NCBI GenBank assembly: GCA_934433135.1 | Contig: CAKRZO010000007.1 | Coordinates: 62,001-126,000, forward strand | Length of the DNA stretch: 64,000 nucleotides | Origin: an uncultured Acetatifactor sp. | GTDB lineage: Bacteria > Bacillota > Clostridia > Lachnospirales > Lachnospiraceae | Reading direction: 5' to 3' | Shown here: one piece after another, positions 1 through 6,485 of the stretch | Numbering within the stretch: the first letter of the stretch is position 1 | How the letters are laid out: every line of letters starts with the position of its first letter | The notes under the pieces: generated by a model | Database searches by the model: none | The model's input: only the letters and a program-made list of their open reading frames with translations | Told to the model about the DNA's origin: nothing | Program-made: the position numbers and the translations under genes

Positions 1-1
1 C

Positions 2-103
2 TATGATCTGTGCATTAACAGCAGCGTTCTCGGTGTGGAAGGAACCGTAAAGCTGATTGTGCAGTATATTGAAGATTTTGAGAAACGAAGTGCGGAAGCA
101 TAG
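2..103 (+). CDS. cytidylate kinase-like protein, 3' end only
   Basis: The frame is open from the left window edge and ends at TAG 101-103, so only the last 33 residues are visible. The tail contains YDLCINSSVLG followed by a helix ending EKRSAEA. The complete protein at 17400-18020 ends with the equivalent YDLCLDSSKLG plus a helix, so I infer a second member of the cytidylate kinase-like P-loop family. The P-loop and catalytic part lie outside the window, so the activity cannot be judged. It has no visible terminator before the rplU promoter 36 bases downstream. Confidence 0.6.
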   Translation, partial: YDLCINSSVLGVEGTVKLIVQYIEDFEKRSAEA

Positions 104-139
104 TAACAGTTCAGCCGCGTAAACTTTTTCAAAAAAAAC

Positions 140-168
140 TTGACAGGAAAGGCACCTCATGCTATGAT
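140..168 (+). promoter_or_regulatory. sigma-A promoter of the rplU operon
   Basis: TTGACA at 140-145 and TATGAT at 163-168 with a 17-base spacer: a perfect -35 and a one-mismatch -10. The predicted start of transcription is near 175, giving a leader of about 78 bases before rplU. Confidence 0.85.
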
Positions 169-174
169 TACTGA

Positions 175-252
175 GTATGCCGCATAACTAGGTTTAAGTG
201 TGCCCCGCCGGGGTGCCACCAAAGTTAGCGAGTAAATAGCAGGAGGTGCCTT
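175..252 (+). ncRNA. L21 leader, ribosomal protein autoregulatory element
   Basis: This untranslated leader sits between the promoter and rplU and can fold. TAACT (185-189) can pair with AGTTA (223-227), enclosing a CCCC/GGGG hairpin (203-206 with 210-213, loop GCC). Position, size and gene context match the known Firmicutes L21 leader family. The SD sequence AGGAGG follows at about 241-246. The folding is read by eye and no covariance search was possible. Confidence 0.6.
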
Positions 253-558
253 ATGTACGCAATTATTGCAACAGGTGGAAAGCAGTACAAAGTAGCGGAA
301 GGCGATGTAATCAAGGTTGAGAAGCTGAATGCCGAAGCAGGAAGTACTGTAACTTTTGACCGGGTTATCGCAGTAAGCGATGAAACTCTGAAGGTTGGTG
401 CAGATGTAGCAGCAGCTACCGTTACAGCAACTGTAATGGAACAGGGAAGAGGTAAGAAGGTTATTGTATACAAATACAAGAGAAAAACCGGATACCACAA
501 GAAAAACGGTCATAGACAAGCATACACTCAGGTTAAGATTGACAAGATTAATGCTTAA
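253..558 (+). CDS. rplU: 50S ribosomal protein L21
   Basis: L21 is a 23S rRNA-binding protein of the large subunit. At 101 residues it has the family length. It opens with the typical MYAIIATGGKQYKV and ends with a basic KKNGHRQ segment. The ATG is preceded by AGGAGG with good spacing. It is first in the operon rplU-prp-rpmA, and the L21 leader upstream probably gives feedback control. In many Clostridia an RNase G gene directly precedes rplU; here a kinase-like gene does, and RNase G lies at 20542-21852 on the other strand. Confidence 0.97.
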   Translation: MYAIIATGGKQYKVAEGDVIKVEKLNAEAGSTVTFDRVIAVSDETLKVGADVAAATVTATVMEQGRGKKVIVYKYKRKTGYHKKNGHRQAYTQVKIDKINA

Positions 559-585
559 TCGTTCTTGAAACAACAGGACAGGCGT

Positions 586-918
586 ATGACTACAGCGGTA
601 ATATCCAGAACCAGCAGCGGACAGTATAAAGGATTTGTATGTATGGGACACGCCGGATATGCAAAGAATTCGGAACCGGACATCCTTTGTGCCGCAATTT
701 CCGTTTTGATCACAAATACCATCAATTCTCTGGAAGAACTGGCAGGCGAAAAATTTACCTGCGTAACGAATGAGGAGACAGGGTTTATCAAGTGTGATTT
801 TACGGATACTTTGCAGGAAAAGTCCATTTTTTTGCTGGATTCCATGGTATATGGATTGAAGACTTTAAGCCGTAGCTATGGAAAAAAGTATTTGCAAGTA
901 AAAATCGAGGAGGTGTAG
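586..918 (+). CDS. prp: ribosomal-processing cysteine protease Prp
   Basis: Prp (YsxB) removes the N-terminal extension of ribosomal protein L27 in Firmicutes, and the gene sits between rplU and rpmA as expected. With the ATG at 586 the protein is 110 residues, the family size. The catalytic pair is visible as His22 in GHAGYA and Cys35 in DILCAAIS, close to the His22/Cys34 pair known for the Staphylococcus enzyme. A TTG at 565 in frame would add seven residues but has no ribosome site. The gene ends four bases before rpmA, and their expression is probably coupled. Confidence 0.93.
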   Translation: MTTAVISRTSSGQYKGFVCMGHAGYAKNSEPDILCAAISVLITNTINSLEELAGEKFTCVTNEETGFIKCDFTDTLQEKSIFLLDSMVYGLKTLSRSYGKKYLQVKIEEV

Positions 919-921
919 ACC

Positions 922-1206
922 ATGTTGAATATGAACCTTCAATTTTTCGCTCATAAAAAGGGAGTTGGTTCTACCAAGAACGGCAGAGACTCCGAATCCA
1001 AGAGATTAGGTGCGAAAAGAGCTGACGGACAGTTTGTAAAAGCCGGAAATATTTTATACAGACAGCGTGGAACCAGAATTCATCCCGGAACCAATGTAGG
1101 GATCGGCGGTGACGACACTCTGTTTGCATTGGTAGACGGCGTGCTCAGATTTGAGAGAAAAGGAAGAGATAAGAAACAGGCTTCCGTATATCCCGTAGAG
1201 GAATAA
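922..1206 (+). CDS. rpmA: 50S ribosomal protein L27 with cleavable N-terminus
   Basis: L27 reaches toward the peptidyl-transferase centre with its N-terminus. The protein is 94 residues and starts MLNMNLQFFAHKKG. The stretch NLQFFA is the conserved Prp recognition site of Firmicutes L27, with cleavage known between F9 and A10 in the Staphylococcus protein. The rest (KKGVGSTKNGRDSES and the glycine-rich middle) is standard. GAGGAGG lies eight bases before the ATG. A strong terminator follows at 1221-1254. Confidence 0.96.
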   Translation: MLNMNLQFFAHKKGVGSTKNGRDSESKRLGAKRADGQFVKAGNILYRQRGTRIHPGTNVGIGGDDTLFALVDGVLRFERKGRDKKQASVYPVEE

Positions 1207-1220
1207 GAGCAAATGGTCAG

Positions 1221-1254
1221 GAGCTTCAAACAGTGCTTGTTTGAAGCTCTTTTT
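1221..1254 (+). terminator. Rho-independent terminator after rpmA
   Basis: An 11-bp perfect stem, GAGCTTCAAAC (1221-1231) with GTTTGAAGCTC (1239-1249), seven-base loop, followed by TTTTT. It ends the rplU-prp-rpmA transcript. Confidence 0.92.
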
Positions 1255-1261
1255 ACCAGAA

Positions 1262-1320
1262 ATCAGTAACAGTTACTAAAAGATCAGTAACAGTTACTAA
1301 AAGATCAGTAACAGTAATAT
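1262..1320. repeat. 21-bp direct repeat, 2.8 copies
   Basis: The unit ATCAGTAACAGTTACTAAAAG occurs at 1262-1282 and 1283-1303, and a third copy from 1304 diverges after CAGTAACAGTAA. Each full unit contains the palindrome AGTAACAGTTACT. The array lies between the rpmA terminator and obgE, where the obgE promoter would be expected. Confidence 0.9.
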
Positions 1321-1349
1321 GTGCGTGCGAGCGCATCGGGGGTGTAGAT

Positions 1350-2633
1350 ATGTTTGCAGACAGAGCCAGAATATTTGTCAGAAGCGGAAAGGGCGGAGAC
1401 GGTCATGTCTCTTTCCGGAGAGAAAAATATGTGCCAAACGGGGGACCGGACGGCGGAGACGGCGGACACGGCGGAGATGTGATCTTTGTTGTGGACGATG
1501 GATTGAATACGCTGATAGACTTCAGACACATCCGGAAATATAAAGCGGAAGACGGAGAAGAAGGTGGCAAAAAGAACTGCAGAGGTAAAGACGGGAAGGA
1601 TATTGTGATTAAAGTGCCGGCAGGTACCGTGATCAAGGAAGCACAGAGTGAGAAGGTGATCACTGACATGTCCGGTGAAAACCGGCGTTTTGTGCTCTTG
1701 GAAGGCGGAAAAGGCGGCAACGGAAACCAGCATTATGCGACCAGTACCATGCAGGCTCCCAAATATGCGCAGCCGGGACAGCCGGCAAAAGAACTGGAAC
1801 TTATCCTGGAACTGAAGGTCATTGCCGATGTGGGACTGGTAGGTTTTCCGAATGTAGGTAAATCTACGTTCCTTTCCAGAGTGACCAATGCAAGACCGAA
1901 GATTGCAAACTATCATTTTACAACATTGAATCCCAATTTAGGTGTTGTGGACCTGGAAGGCACAGGCGGGTTTGTAATAGCGGATATACCGGGACTGATC
2001 GAAGGCGCGTCGGAGGGTGTCGGGCTCGGACATGAGTTTTTAAGGCACATAGAACGGACCAAAGTAATTATACACATTGTGGATGCTGCAGGCACGGAAG
2101 GACGGGATCCGATTGCCGACATTTATGCCATCAATAAAGAGTTGGAAGCCTATAATCCGGAGATTGCACACCGGCCGCAGGTGATTGCCGCAAATAAAAT
2201 CGATGCCATATACGATCCGGAGCAAAATCCGGTGGATGCGATCCGTAAAGAGTTTGAACCGGATTGTAAAGTGTTTCCCATTTCCGCAGTGAGCGGGCAG
2301 GGTGTCAGGGAGTTGCTGTATTACGTGCAGCATATGCTGGAAGAGATTAAAGAAGAGCCCGTGGTATTTGAACAGGAATATTTCCCGGAACTGGTTGATG
2401 CGGCAGAAGAACCTTATAATGTATTCTATGATGCCGAGGAAGATGAATATGTCATAGAAGGACCGAGGATCGAAAAAATGCTCGGTTATACGAACTTAGA
2501 AAGCGAAAGAGGTTTTACTTTCTTCCAGAATTTCTTAAAGGATACCGGAATTTTGGAAGAACTGGAAAAACTCGGAATTAAAGAAGGCGATACGGTACGG
2601 ATGTACGGTCTTTCTTTTGATTATTATAAGTAA
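1350..2633 (+). CDS. obgE: GTPase Obg
   Basis: Obg is an essential GTPase that associates with the large ribosomal subunit and links ribosome assembly to stress and sporulation. The 427 residues show three parts: a glycine-rich Obg fold (about 1-158, with GGPDGGDGGHGG), a G domain with GFPNVGKST (about residue 165), DIPG and NKID, and a C-terminal OCT domain (last 80-90 residues) as in Bacillus-type Obg. GGGGGTG precedes the ATG. No clear promoter is seen between the rpmA terminator and the start, where a short repeat array lies. Confidence 0.96.
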   Translation: MFADRARIFVRSGKGGDGHVSFRREKYVPNGGPDGGDGGHGGDVIFVVDDGLNTLIDFRHIRKYKAEDGEEGGKKNCRGKDGKDIVIKVPAGTVIKEAQSEKVITDMSGENRRFVLLEGGKGGNGNQHYATSTMQAPKYAQPGQPAKELELILELKVIADVGLVGFPNVGKSTFLSRVTNARPKIANYHFTTLNPNLGVVDLEGTGGFVIADIPGLIEGASEGVGLGHEFLRHIERTKVIIHIVDAAGTEGRDPIADIYAINKELEAYNPEIAHRPQVIAANKIDAIYDPEQNPVDAIRKEFEPDCKVFPISAVSGQGVRELLYYVQHMLEEIKEEPVVFEQEYFPELVDAAEEPYNVFYDAEEDEYVIEGPRIEKMLGYTNLESERGFTFFQNFLKDTGILEELEKLGIKEGDTVRMYGLSFDYYK

Positions 2634-2634
2634 A

Positions 2635-2692
2635 GATATGAGGGGCAAAAGCCTAATCATGCAAGCACGAACGGCTTTTTGACCCTGATATC
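2635..2692. repeat. 58-bp palindromic intergenic repeat, short form
   Basis: It begins two bases after the obgE stop. The ends are inverted: GATAT plus AGGGGCAAAAGCC on the left and GGCTTTTTGACCCT plus GATATC on the right. Between the arms lies ATGCAAGCAC, itself a small palindrome. A related core in opposite orientation lies in the 201-bp element at 5708-5908, and a degraded copy is at 37566-37606. It encodes no protein. Confidence 0.8.
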
Positions 2693-2728
2693 AAGTAAAC
2701 AGACGAATAAGAAAAAGGAGGTCACGGG

Positions 2729-3049
2729 ATGACCAGCAAGCAGAGATCTTATCTGAAAGGGTTGGCAAGCACATTGGAACCGATTTTTCAGGTAGGAAAG
2801 TCCGGTCTGACACCGGAAGTGACAGAAGCGGTGGGAGAAGCTTTTCATACCAGAGAGTTGATTAAAATCGCCGTATTAAAAAATTGTATGGATGATCCGC
2901 GCTCAATTGCGGAAGTGATTGCGGAAAGAACGCATTCCCAGGTGGTGCATGTGATCGGAAAAAAGATTGTTTTGTATAAAGAAGATAAGGATAAACCGAA
3001 AATCATTCTTCCTGCCGCCAAACCAAAGGCAGGAGAAAATCTGAACTGA
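2729..3049 (+). CDS. yhbY: YhbY-family ribosome assembly RNA-binding protein
   Basis: A 106-residue CRM-domain protein that binds pre-50S particles. The family signature region GKSGLTPEV (about residues 24-32) and the following helix with HTRELIKI are clear. AAAAAGGAGG precedes the ATG. It follows obgE after a palindromic repeat and is followed 19 bases later by nadD, the usual order in Firmicutes. Confidence 0.92.
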   Translation: MTSKQRSYLKGLASTLEPIFQVGKSGLTPEVTEAVGEAFHTRELIKIAVLKNCMDDPRSIAEVIAERTHSQVVHVIGKKIVLYKEDKDKPKIILPAAKPKAGENLN

Positions 3050-3068
3050 TAGTATCCGGAGAGCAGAG

Positions 3069-3698
3069 ATGAAGAAAAAGAGAACAGGTGTTCTTGGAGG
3101 CACTTTCAATCCGGTGCATATAGGACATTTGCTGTTAGCGCAGTGGGCAAAGGAAGAGGCAGGACTGGATGAGGTACTTTTTCTGCCCGCCGGCGTTCCG
3201 TATATGAAAGAACAGGATCGGATTGCGGAAAAGGAAAGCCGGCTTGAAATGCTTTCTCTGGCTACCGCAGACAGAGCGGATTTTCGGGTTTCCGATATAG
3301 AAATCAGGCGTCCGGGAAATACTTATACGTATGAGACGATGGAAGAACTAAATCGAACGGAGTTTGATACGGAGTTCTTTTTTATTATGGGAGCGGATTG
3401 CCTCTTTTCGATTGATACCTGGAAGTATCCGGAACGTATTTTTGCATCCTGCAATATTCTTGCCGCAGCGCGGAATCATTCCTCCATGCGGGAATTGGAA
3501 AAGCAAAAGCAGTATCTGGAAAAAAAGTACGGGGCGGATATTACTCTGCTTTCTTTTCCGGAAATTGCGATTTCTTCTACCGATATCCGAAAGCGAATAC
3601 AGGAAGGGAAAAGTGTGCGCTATATGGTAACGGATCCGGTAGCGGAATATCTGAAAAGGAACAGGCTGTATCGGGAAAACATTGATTTACAGGAGTGA
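3069..3698 (+). CDS. nadD: nicotinate-nucleotide adenylyltransferase
   Basis: NadD makes deamido-NAD from nicotinate mononucleotide and ATP in NAD synthesis. The 209 residues start with the nucleotidyltransferase motif GGTFNPVHIGH (10-20) and carry SSTDIRKR near residue 167, the second ATP-binding signature. The gene is followed by yqeK, whose longest frame would overlap it by 17 bases, but the ribosome site places the yqeK start after the nadD stop. Confidence 0.96.
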   Translation: MKKKRTGVLGGTFNPVHIGHLLLAQWAKEEAGLDEVLFLPAGVPYMKEQDRIAEKESRLEMLSLATADRADFRVSDIEIRRPGNTYTYETMEELNRTEFDTEFFFIMGADCLFSIDTWKYPERIFASCNILAAARNHSSMRELEKQKQYLEKKYGADITLLSFPEIAISSTDIRKRIQEGKSVRYMVTDPVAEYLKRNRLYRENIDLQE

Positions 3699-3729
3699 AT
3701 CTGTCTACAAAAGGCATGTAAAGGAGACG

Positions 3730-4311
3730 ATGAAAAGCATGAAAAATGCAGATCTCAGAAAAGCTATGGAAAAGATACAGGATCCCAAGAGATTTGAACA
3801 TACACTCGGGGTTTCCTATACGGCTGCAGCATTGGCCATGCGCTACGATGCGGATGTAAAGAGTGCGCAGAATGCGGGGATGCTGCATGATTGCGCAAAA
3901 TGCATCAGTGATAAAAAAAAGCTGGCATTTTGCGAAAGGCATCATATCAGTGTCAGTGAAGTGGAAAAACGGAATCCGTTTCTTTTGCATGGCAAAGTGG
4001 GAAGTTATATGGCCATGGAACTTTACGGAATCACGGATACCGATATGATTAATGCGATTCTGAATCATACAACGGGGCGTCCCGGTATGTCTCTTTTGGA
4101 AAAGATCATTTTCGTGGCAGATTATATCGAGCCGGGAAGAAAACAGGCACCTAATCTTGTCGCAATCCGAAAGCTTGCCTTCATCGATCTGGATCAGGCG
4201 CTTCTGCAGATTCTGGAAGATACGCTTGGGTATCTGCAGCATTCCGGAAGAGAAGTGGATCCTATGACAAAGAAAACATATGATTATTATAAGGAGATAA
4301 TGAATAAATGA
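3730..4311 (+). CDS. yqeK: HD-domain Ap4A hydrolase YqeK
   Basis: The YqeK family hydrolyses diadenosine tetraphosphate symmetrically. The metal-binding HD motif is visible as GMLHDCAK, with upstream His in FEHTLGV and downstream LNHTTGR and FVADYIEP. I choose ATG 3730 because AAGGAG stands directly before it; this gives 193 residues, close to the family norm, whereas the longer frame from 3682 lacks a ribosome site. The stop overlaps the rsfS start as ATGA, suggesting translational coupling. Confidence 0.93.
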   Translation: MKSMKNADLRKAMEKIQDPKRFEHTLGVSYTAAALAMRYDADVKSAQNAGMLHDCAKCISDKKKLAFCERHHISVSEVEKRNPFLLHGKVGSYMAMELYGITDTDMINAILNHTTGRPGMSLLEKIIFVADYIEPGRKQAPNLVAIRKLAFIDLDQALLQILEDTLGYLQHSGREVDPMTKKTYDYYKEIMNK

Positions 4312-4673
4312 GTCAGAAACCACGGGATATGGCGAGAATTGCAATAGAAGCACTGGAAGAAAAGAAAGCGGAGGATATTAAGGTAATTGATATCAGCGAA
4401 GTTTCCGTGATTGCCGATTACTTTATTATTGCCGGCGGTTCGAACAGAAGCCAGATTCAGGCACTTTGCGACAATGTGGAGGAAAAGCTGGGAAGAGCCG
4501 GCGTACCTCTTGCGCAGAAGGAAGGTTATGATACCGCAAACTGGATCCTGATGGATTTCGGTGATGTTATCGTGCATATCTTTGATAAAGAAAATCGGCT
4601 GCTTTATGATCTGGAACGTATCTGGATGGACGGAAAGAAAATTCCGTTGGAGAAATTTACATCCGAGGCATAG
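4308..4673 (+). CDS. rsfS: ribosome silencing factor RsfS
   Basis: RsfS binds ribosomal protein L14 and blocks subunit joining when nutrients fall. It is 121 residues; the motifs IADYFIIAGGSNRSQ and WILMDFGDVIVHIF are typical of the family (DUF143). It overlaps yqeK by four bases and is the last gene of the obgE-yhbY-nadD-yqeK-rsfS run. Confidence 0.95.
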   Translation: MSQKPRDMARIAIEALEEKKAEDIKVIDISEVSVIADYFIIAGGSNRSQIQALCDNVEEKLGRAGVPLAQKEGYDTANWILMDFGDVIVHIFDKENRLLYDLERIWMDGKKIPLEKFTSEA

Positions 4674-4702
4674 TTAAATAAACAGAAAATAGCAAAAAAA
4701 TA

Positions 4703-4738
4703 AGCAAAAAAATAGGGCCACCCGCTCGGCAGGTGGCC
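4703..4738 (-). terminator. terminator for the lexA/DUF378 side
   Basis: Seven-bp stem GGCCACC (4716-4722) with GGTGGCC (4732-4738). The A-run at 4706-4712 becomes a U-run after the hairpin when read leftward, so it best serves the minus-strand DUF378 gene. Read rightward it has only two Ts but could still help end the rsfS transcript. Confidence 0.75.
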
Positions 4739-4763
4739 TTAACTGACTGATTTGGTATTCCGT

Positions 4764-4976
4764 TTAAACTTCGTCGCTGTTGGATAAATGCATGTAAAAT
4801 GAAATAAGATAAAGGCCGCACAGACCCACAAGCACATAAACAACACGTGACAACCAGGACATATCACCGAAAAGGAACGCAACAAGATCAAATCGGAAAA
4901 TACCGATCAGTCCCCAGTTAAGCGCTCCGATAATGGCAATAGTCAAAGCTGTAGCATCGAGATATCTTTTTCCCAT
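4764..4976 (-). CDS. DUF378 small membrane protein
   Basis: A 70-residue protein with two predicted membrane segments, the first containing IGALNWGLIGIF, the hallmark of DUF378 (YuzA-like) proteins of unknown function. I use the internal ATG at 4976 because GGAGG lies seven bases before it; a longer frame to 5006 has no ribosome site. It follows lexA on the same strand after 78 bases with no visible terminator, so the two may share a transcript. Confidence 0.85.
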   Translation of the reverse strand: MGKRYLDATALTIAIIGALNWGLIGIFRFDLVAFLFGDMSWLSRVVYVLVGLCGLYLISFYMHLSNSDEV

Positions 4977-5054
4977 CTTTTTTCCTCCATTCTGCCGAAA
5001 AAACAAGCGGCAGTAATAGAGTACCCGCTATGGAAAAATATTATACAAAGCGAA

Positions 5055-5672
5055 TCAGTGATACGAACGGAAAATTCCGAAAACTTTTCCGACAATAGTA
5101 CAATGATCAACGATAATCGGATCCATATAATCATTTTCCGGCTGTAGACGAATGTGGCCGTTTTCTTTATAAAAACGCTTAACCGTTGCGGAATCATCAA
5201 TCAAAGCAACAACGATATCCCCGTTCTCGGCATTGCTGCGGCAATTTACAAATACTCGGTCGCCGTTTAAAATACCGGCATTCACCATGGAATCTCCCTT
5301 TACGTTCAAAATAAAATTTACACCCTGGGGTACCACTTCCGAAGGAACTGGGAAATAGTCTTCGATATTTTCTTCTGCAAGAATCGGCTGACCGGCAGCT
5401 ACGTTTCCGAGGATAGGAAGACTTACCATATCCTTTCGAACCATTTGAAAAGAATCATCGCAGATTTCAATTGCTCTGGGCTTGGTGGGATCTCTGCGGA
5501 TATAACCGTTCTTTTCAAGCGTTTCAAGGTGGGAGTGAACGGAGGAAGTGGACTTTAAATGAACGCGTTCACACACTTCTCTTACAGTAGGCGGATATCC
5601 TCTCTGAAGAATTTCTTCTTTAATATAATCCAAGATTTCCTGCTGCTTGGGTGTGATTTTTCCGTATGCCAT
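5055..5672 (-). CDS. lexA: SOS repressor LexA
   Basis: LexA represses DNA-damage genes and cleaves itself when RecA filaments form. The 205 residues contain an N-terminal winged helix-turn-helix (about 1-65), the cleavage pair Ala93-Gly94 in NVAAGQP, catalytic Ser128 in GDSM and Lys165 in ATVKR. AAGGAAG precedes the start. A divergent LysM gene with three LexA boxes lies upstream, the same pairing as lexA/yneA in Bacillus. Here a 201-bp repeat separates lexA from those boxes, and no LexA box is visible within the 35 bases next to lexA. Confidence 0.97.
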   Translation of the reverse strand: MAYGKITPKQQEILDYIKEEILQRGYPPTVREVCERVHLKSTSSVHSHLETLEKNGYIRRDPTKPRAIEICDDSFQMVRKDMVSLPILGNVAAGQPILAEENIEDYFPVPSEVVPQGVNFILNVKGDSMVNAGILNGDRVFVNCRSNAENGDIVVALIDDSATVKRFYKENGHIRLQPENDYMDPIIVDHCTIVGKVFGIFRSYH

Positions 5673-5707
5673 GGCGGTCTTCCTTTCTATTACGTTTATA
5701 TATATAA

Positions 5708-5908
5708 GATATGAGGGTTAAAAGGTATTTTGCCCCTCATTTGATATAACGAATTGCTCCGCTGCAAAGCAGCTCCCGCAATTCTAAAACATTCGAAATT
5801 CGCTGATTTACTGCGTAAATCGCTACTTCCTCATGTTTGGCTGGTCCAAAGTTCAAAAGCCGTTCGTGCTTGCACGATTAGGCTTTTGAACTTTTACCCC
5901 CTGATATC
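5708..5908. repeat. 201-bp composite palindromic repeat between lexA and yneA
   Basis: It fills most of the 402-base lexA-yneA gap. The ends are imperfect inverted copies (GATATGAGGGTTAAAA on the left, TTTTACCCCCTGATATC on the right). Inside are three hairpins. One is GAATTGC/GCAATTC (5751-5757 with 5778-5784) around GCTGC-AAA-GCAGC. The second is GATTTAC-TGC-GTAAATC. The third is a 14-bp perfect stem AAAGTTCAAAAGCC (5848-5861) with 5881-5894 around CGTGC-TT-GCACG. No open reading frame of note. It resembles a non-autonomous mobile repeat, and the origin is inferred. Confidence 0.8.
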
Positions 5909-5956
5909 ATATACAATATTATAGCACGGAAATGTGAGAAAAGCAAACATATATTC

Positions 5957-5970
5957 CGAAAAAATGTTCG
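5957..5970. promoter_or_regulatory. LexA box 1 (distal)
   Basis: CGAAAAAATGTTCG, one mismatch in the left half from the Gram-positive SOS box CGAAC-RNRY-GTTYG. It lies 20 bases upstream of the yneA -35. Confidence 0.7.
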
Positions 5971-5989
5971 AAAAAAATCCAAAATGCTG

Positions 5990-6018
5990 TTGACAATCGA
6001 AAGTATGTTCTATATAAT
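5990..6018 (+). promoter_or_regulatory. promoter of the SOS cell-division inhibitor gene
   Basis: TTGACA (5990-5995) and TATAAT (6013-6018), both perfect, with a 17-base spacer. A LexA box fills the spacer and another covers the region just after the -10, so it should be strong but tightly repressed. Confidence 0.9.
5998..6011. promoter_or_regulatory. LexA box 2 (in the promoter spacer)
   Basis: CGAAAGTATGTTCT lies between -35 and -10 and differs from the SOS consensus at one base in the left half and at the last base. Confidence 0.75.
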
Positions 6019-6027
6019 ATAAGAAAA

Positions 6028-6041
6028 AGAACAAATGTTCT
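6028..6041. promoter_or_regulatory. LexA box 3 (at transcription start)
   Basis: The core GAACAAATGTTC (6029-6040) is a perfect GAAC-N4-GTTC SOS operator placed about 10-22 bases after the -10, where bound LexA would block initiation. Confidence 0.88.
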
Positions 6042-6074
6042 TGCAAATTTTAAAGGATGAAGGAGACGGGCAGG

Positions 6075-6464
6075 ATGTGGGAAGAGAGTTATGAAATAGG
6101 CAGATACGGAATATCGGAGCGGGAGTTGAGAAATTATCACTGGAAGAAGAGACGGCAGAGAGAACTACGCAGACGGGTTATTTACCTGGCAGTTGTTTTT
6201 CTCCTGACGGTTGGGATTGCGATTTCTTTCCGTGTTATCGTCTCCTGCGCGAAAGCGGAAGAGGAGTGCTATAAATATTATACCCGGATTGAAGTAAAGC
6301 AGGGGACTACTCTATGGTCCATTGCCGAAGAATACAAAGGGGATCATTATAAGAAAGCGCAGAACTATATTGATGAAGTCATACGGATCAACCATCTGTC
6401 CGGTGATACGATTTATGCCGGACAGCATTTGGTGATTCCTTATTATTCTGCTGATATCAAGTAA
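6075..6464 (+). CDS. yneA: SOS-induced cell-division inhibitor, YneA-like (TM + LysM)
   Basis: The 129-residue product has a basic cytoplasmic tail (about 1-32, KKRRQRELRRR), one membrane helix (about 33-56) and an external LysM domain (about 69-123, starting KQGTTLWSIAEEY and ending AGQHLVIP). This is the architecture of YneA, which delays septation during the SOS response. Divergence from lexA and three LexA boxes support that role. I choose ATG 6075 because AAGGAG stands nine bases before it; the ATG at 6057 has its only purine run directly adjacent. The last codons share CTGATATCAAGTAA with the end of the 2635-2692 repeat, so the 3' end may derive from a repeat remnant. Confidence 0.88.
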   Translation: MWEESYEIGRYGISERELRNYHWKKRRQRELRRRVIYLAVVFLLTVGIAISFRVIVSCAKAEEECYKYYTRIEVKQGTTLWSIAEEYKGDHYKKAQNYIDEVIRINHLSGDTIYAGQHLVIPYYSADIK

Positions 6465-6469
6465 CGTGA

Positions 6470-6483
6470 CAGTTTACAAACTG
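6470..6483. terminator. short hairpin between convergent genes (weak)
   Basis: CAGTTT-AC-AAACTG, six base pairs, in the 21-base gap between the ends of yneA (+) and the recombinase (-). It has no T-run on either side, so terminator function is uncertain. Confidence 0.35.
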
Positions 6484-6485
6484 GG

